The position numbers were made by a program, and so were the translations under genes. From assembly GCA_003153315.1 (NCBI GenBank), contig PLYA01000036.1, forward strand, positions 18,638 to 82,637: DNA of 64,000 nt. Direction: 5' to 3'. This DNA comes from Bacteroidota bacterium (GTDB lineage: Bacteria; Bacteroidota; Bacteroidia; B-17B0; Aurantibacillaceae). The notes beneath the pieces were generated by a model that was not told the DNA's origin, did no database searches, and saw nothing but the letters and a program-made list of their open reading frames with translations. Positions 62,350 to 64,000 of this stretch are shown here, in pieces; position 1 is the stretch's first letter, and each line of letters begins with the position of its first letter.

Positions 62350-63885
62350 ATGATCATTTATAAAAGTCGTACGCTTTATTTCTTTTTTTTTATTCTATGT
62401 TTTGGCTTTATAAAATCTCAATCCATTCTATTTCCGCCAGACTACTTTTTTGATGTACATAAGCAAAAAGAAATTTTTACAGATACCTCTGTAATTGTTC
62501 ACTCATCTGTTCAACCCATTATATTTAAAGATATGCCACCTGATACTTTTAAACATTTAAAACCAGGGGAAGATGATTTTTTTGATAAAGTTTTTTTTGA
62601 AAACTTAATTCAAGTAAGATATACAGATAAGTCCTCAGATAATGATATGAAATTTAAACTGGATATTAATCCCGTTTTTAATTTCAGCGCAAGCAAAGAT
62701 TTAAAGAATACAACAAAGAAACTATTCTTTAATAATACCCGTGGCGTTTGGATAAAAGGAGCAATTGGCAGTAAGTTTGTTTTTGAAACTTCATTTTTTG
62801 AAAACCAATCCACATTTCCTACTTATTTAAGAGCCTATTGCAATACCACGCAAATTGTTCCGGGGCAAGGCAGGTGGAAAGCATTTAAATCTAATGGGTT
62901 TGATTATGCAATGGCCTGCGGAGTATTAAATTATCAGGCTAGTAAAAACTTTTCTATCCGTCTAGGTACAGGAAAACAAAAAGTGGGCGTAGGTTACCGT
63001 TCTTTACTATTGAGCGACAATTCTTTTAATTATCCCTATTTACAATTTACAGCCAGCTTCTTTAAACAAAAAATTTTGTACTCACAAACCTATGCTTTAC
63101 TCATAAATGATACCACGGGGGGTACTAAACAACCACCTGGGGCGGAGGGTATTCTTCAAAAAAAGGCTGCTTCTTTTCAACAGTTAAGTTTTCATATAAG
63201 TAAAAGAATAAACTTTTATTTGTTTCAGGGCTTAGTATGGAAAGCTACAGATAATGATAATGTTATGCATTTAAATGCGCTGTATGCAAACCCAATAATT
63301 TTTACAACCCTTGCTGCGTATGGGTTTAATAATGCTAATCATATCTTGCTTGGTGGTGGCTGGGAAATGAAGCCGTTAAAAAAAACATCCTTTTACGGAC
63401 AGTTTATGTATGATGGTTCGTATCAAAATAAAATAAATATGGGCGTTCAGGGCGGGATAAAACTTTTTGATGCCCTTCACATTAAAAATCTGTATCTGCA
63501 ATTTGAATATAACTACGTAAGTAAAAACTCATATATTGACGCTAAAAATCCGGCACAAGATTATTCTCACTACAATCAATTACTTACCATACCCGCCCCT
63601 TTTAGTAATGAAATGATTGGCCTAGCATCTTATACCTTTAAAAAATTCTTTATTCAGTTAAAAGAAAATTATTCATTTGGGGATAGTCCGTCAACTCAAA
63701 ACTTACATTATTTTGATGCTAAATTTGGATACATGATAAATCCCTGTTATAAGGCCAACATTGCTATCGGAACCACGTTACGGAGCTATGAAGACAAAAC
63801 CTTGACAAGCACAACAAATCAACAAATGCAATTAATTTACATTAGTTTTAAAACATCTTTGTATAATGTTTATTATGATTTTTAA
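62350..63885 (+). CDS. Outer-membrane beta-barrel protein (Wzi-like)
   Basis: The 511-aa protein has a signal sequence (MIIYKSRTLYFFFFILCFGF). From residue 90 on it is a chain of amphipathic strands. TGKQKVGVGYRSLLLSDNSF with NYPYLQFT is the segment typical of Wzi/capsule-assembly-like barrels in Bacteroidota. No T9SS tail. It is 6 nt after fcl and before a WecA-like transferase, so a role in attaching or exporting surface polysaccharide is plausible. The Wzi assignment is moderate. Confidence 0.7.
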   Translation: MIIYKSRTLYFFFFILCFGFIKSQSILFPPDYFFDVHKQKEIFTDTSVIVHSSVQPIIFKDMPPDTFKHLKPGEDDFFDKVFFENLIQVRYTDKSSDNDMKFKLDINPVFNFSASKDLKNTTKKLFFNNTRGVWIKGAIGSKFVFETSFFENQSTFPTYLRAYCNTTQIVPGQGRWKAFKSNGFDYAMACGVLNYQASKNFSIRLGTGKQKVGVGYRSLLLSDNSFNYPYLQFTASFFKQKILYSQTYALLINDTTGGTKQPPGAEGILQKKAASFQQLSFHISKRINFYLFQGLVWKATDNDNVMHLNALYANPIIFTTLAAYGFNNANHILLGGGWEMKPLKKTSFYGQFMYDGSYQNKINMGVQGGIKLFDALHIKNLYLQFEYNYVSKNSYIDAKNPAQDYSHYNQLLTIPAPFSNEMIGLASYTFKKFFIQLKENYSFGDSPSTQNLHYFDAKFGYMINPCYKANIAIGTTLRSYEDKTLTSTTNQQMQLIYISFKTSLYNVYYDF

Positions 63886-63894
63886 TTTTAACTT

Positions 63895-64000
63895 ATGAAT
63901 GCACTAGTATTGGCTTTGGTATTTGCAACTGCTTTTATAGTGGTGCTTTATGCTACCCCTTCTTTGATAAAAGTGGCCATTTTAAAACGCTTGTTTGATG
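63895..64000 (+). CDS. WecA/MraY-type polyprenyl-phosphate sugar-1-phosphate transferase, N-terminal fragment
   Basis: Only 35 codons are in the window: a first membrane helix (LVLALVFATAFIVVLYAT) followed by PSLIKVAILKRLFD. The KxxLxD-like end of this helix before the window edge is the start pattern of WecA/TagO-type enzymes that begin O-antigen or capsule units on undecaprenyl phosphate. It is 9 nt after the Wzi-like gene. The call rests on a short stretch. Confidence 0.5.
   Translation, partial: MNALVLALVFATAFIVVLYATPSLIKVAILKRLFD

Overview
The window is a 64-kb stretch of a Bacteroidota chromosome (AT-rich, both strands densely coded). The evidence is the gene content and signals: secreted proteins ending in type IX secretion (T9SS) sorting domains, a PorE-like TPR/PD40 lipoprotein-type protein, an RprX/RprY-style two-component pair, a DUF5686 outer-membrane protein, the split atpD-atpC pair, and promoters of the phylum's TTTG-N17-19-TANNTTTG type. 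I cannot name the genus. Layout: 1-8.1 kb is core metabolism (tail of an anti-sigma-like ATPase, ybeY, a two-component system, etfBA, a bifunctional nuclease, bioDA, a queuosine-precursor transporter). 8.3-12.9 kb holds a PorE-like envelope protein, an E2 acyltransferase and a MerR regulator. 12.9-14.3 kb is a repeat-rich gap with one orphan gene. 14.3-28.3 kb is again core: folP, a DUF1599 protein, a GH1/glycosyltransferase/metallophosphoesterase operon, lepA, a DMT transporter, a cysteine desulfurase, clpB and a YCF48-repeat lipoprotein. About 28.4-47.06 kb is an accessory island. Its left part has G-rich repeats, a RES-domain (NAD-targeting toxin-type) gene bracketed by 67-bp direct repeats, two paralogous small HTH proteins and unusual inverted repeats. 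Its main cargo is a single minus-strand run of eight tightly packed genes: hsdM, a YhcG-type PD-(D/E)XK nuclease, a KAP NTPase with macro-like and EVE/PUA-like front domains, a PIN-like nuclease, hsdS, hsdR, and finally an unrecognised 324-aa protein overlapping a four-helix membrane protein. A large serine recombinase with a small partner gene sits at the right end, and its reading frame runs into the antisense strand of a tRNA-Val gene, the probable attachment site. 47.1-64 kb returns to core and envelope genes: atpDC, two T9SS proteins with near-identical ends but different propellers, a cytochrome-oxidase accessory (SCO/DUF420) cluster, an RluA pseudouridine synthase, DUF5686, and the start of a GDP-fucose/surface-polysaccharide cluster (gmd, fcl, Wzi-like barrel, WecA-like transferase). 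The main candidate for something undescribed is the composite type I restriction operon, especially its terminal unknown-plus-membrane gene pair and its KAP protein. A second is a dispersed, structured non-coding element present twice (14209-14296 and 52180-52274) whose stems covary while the joining segments are conserved. Both copies lie close to degenerate 21-bp-period arrays. All family assignments are from reading motifs in the translated sequence; no database search was run.
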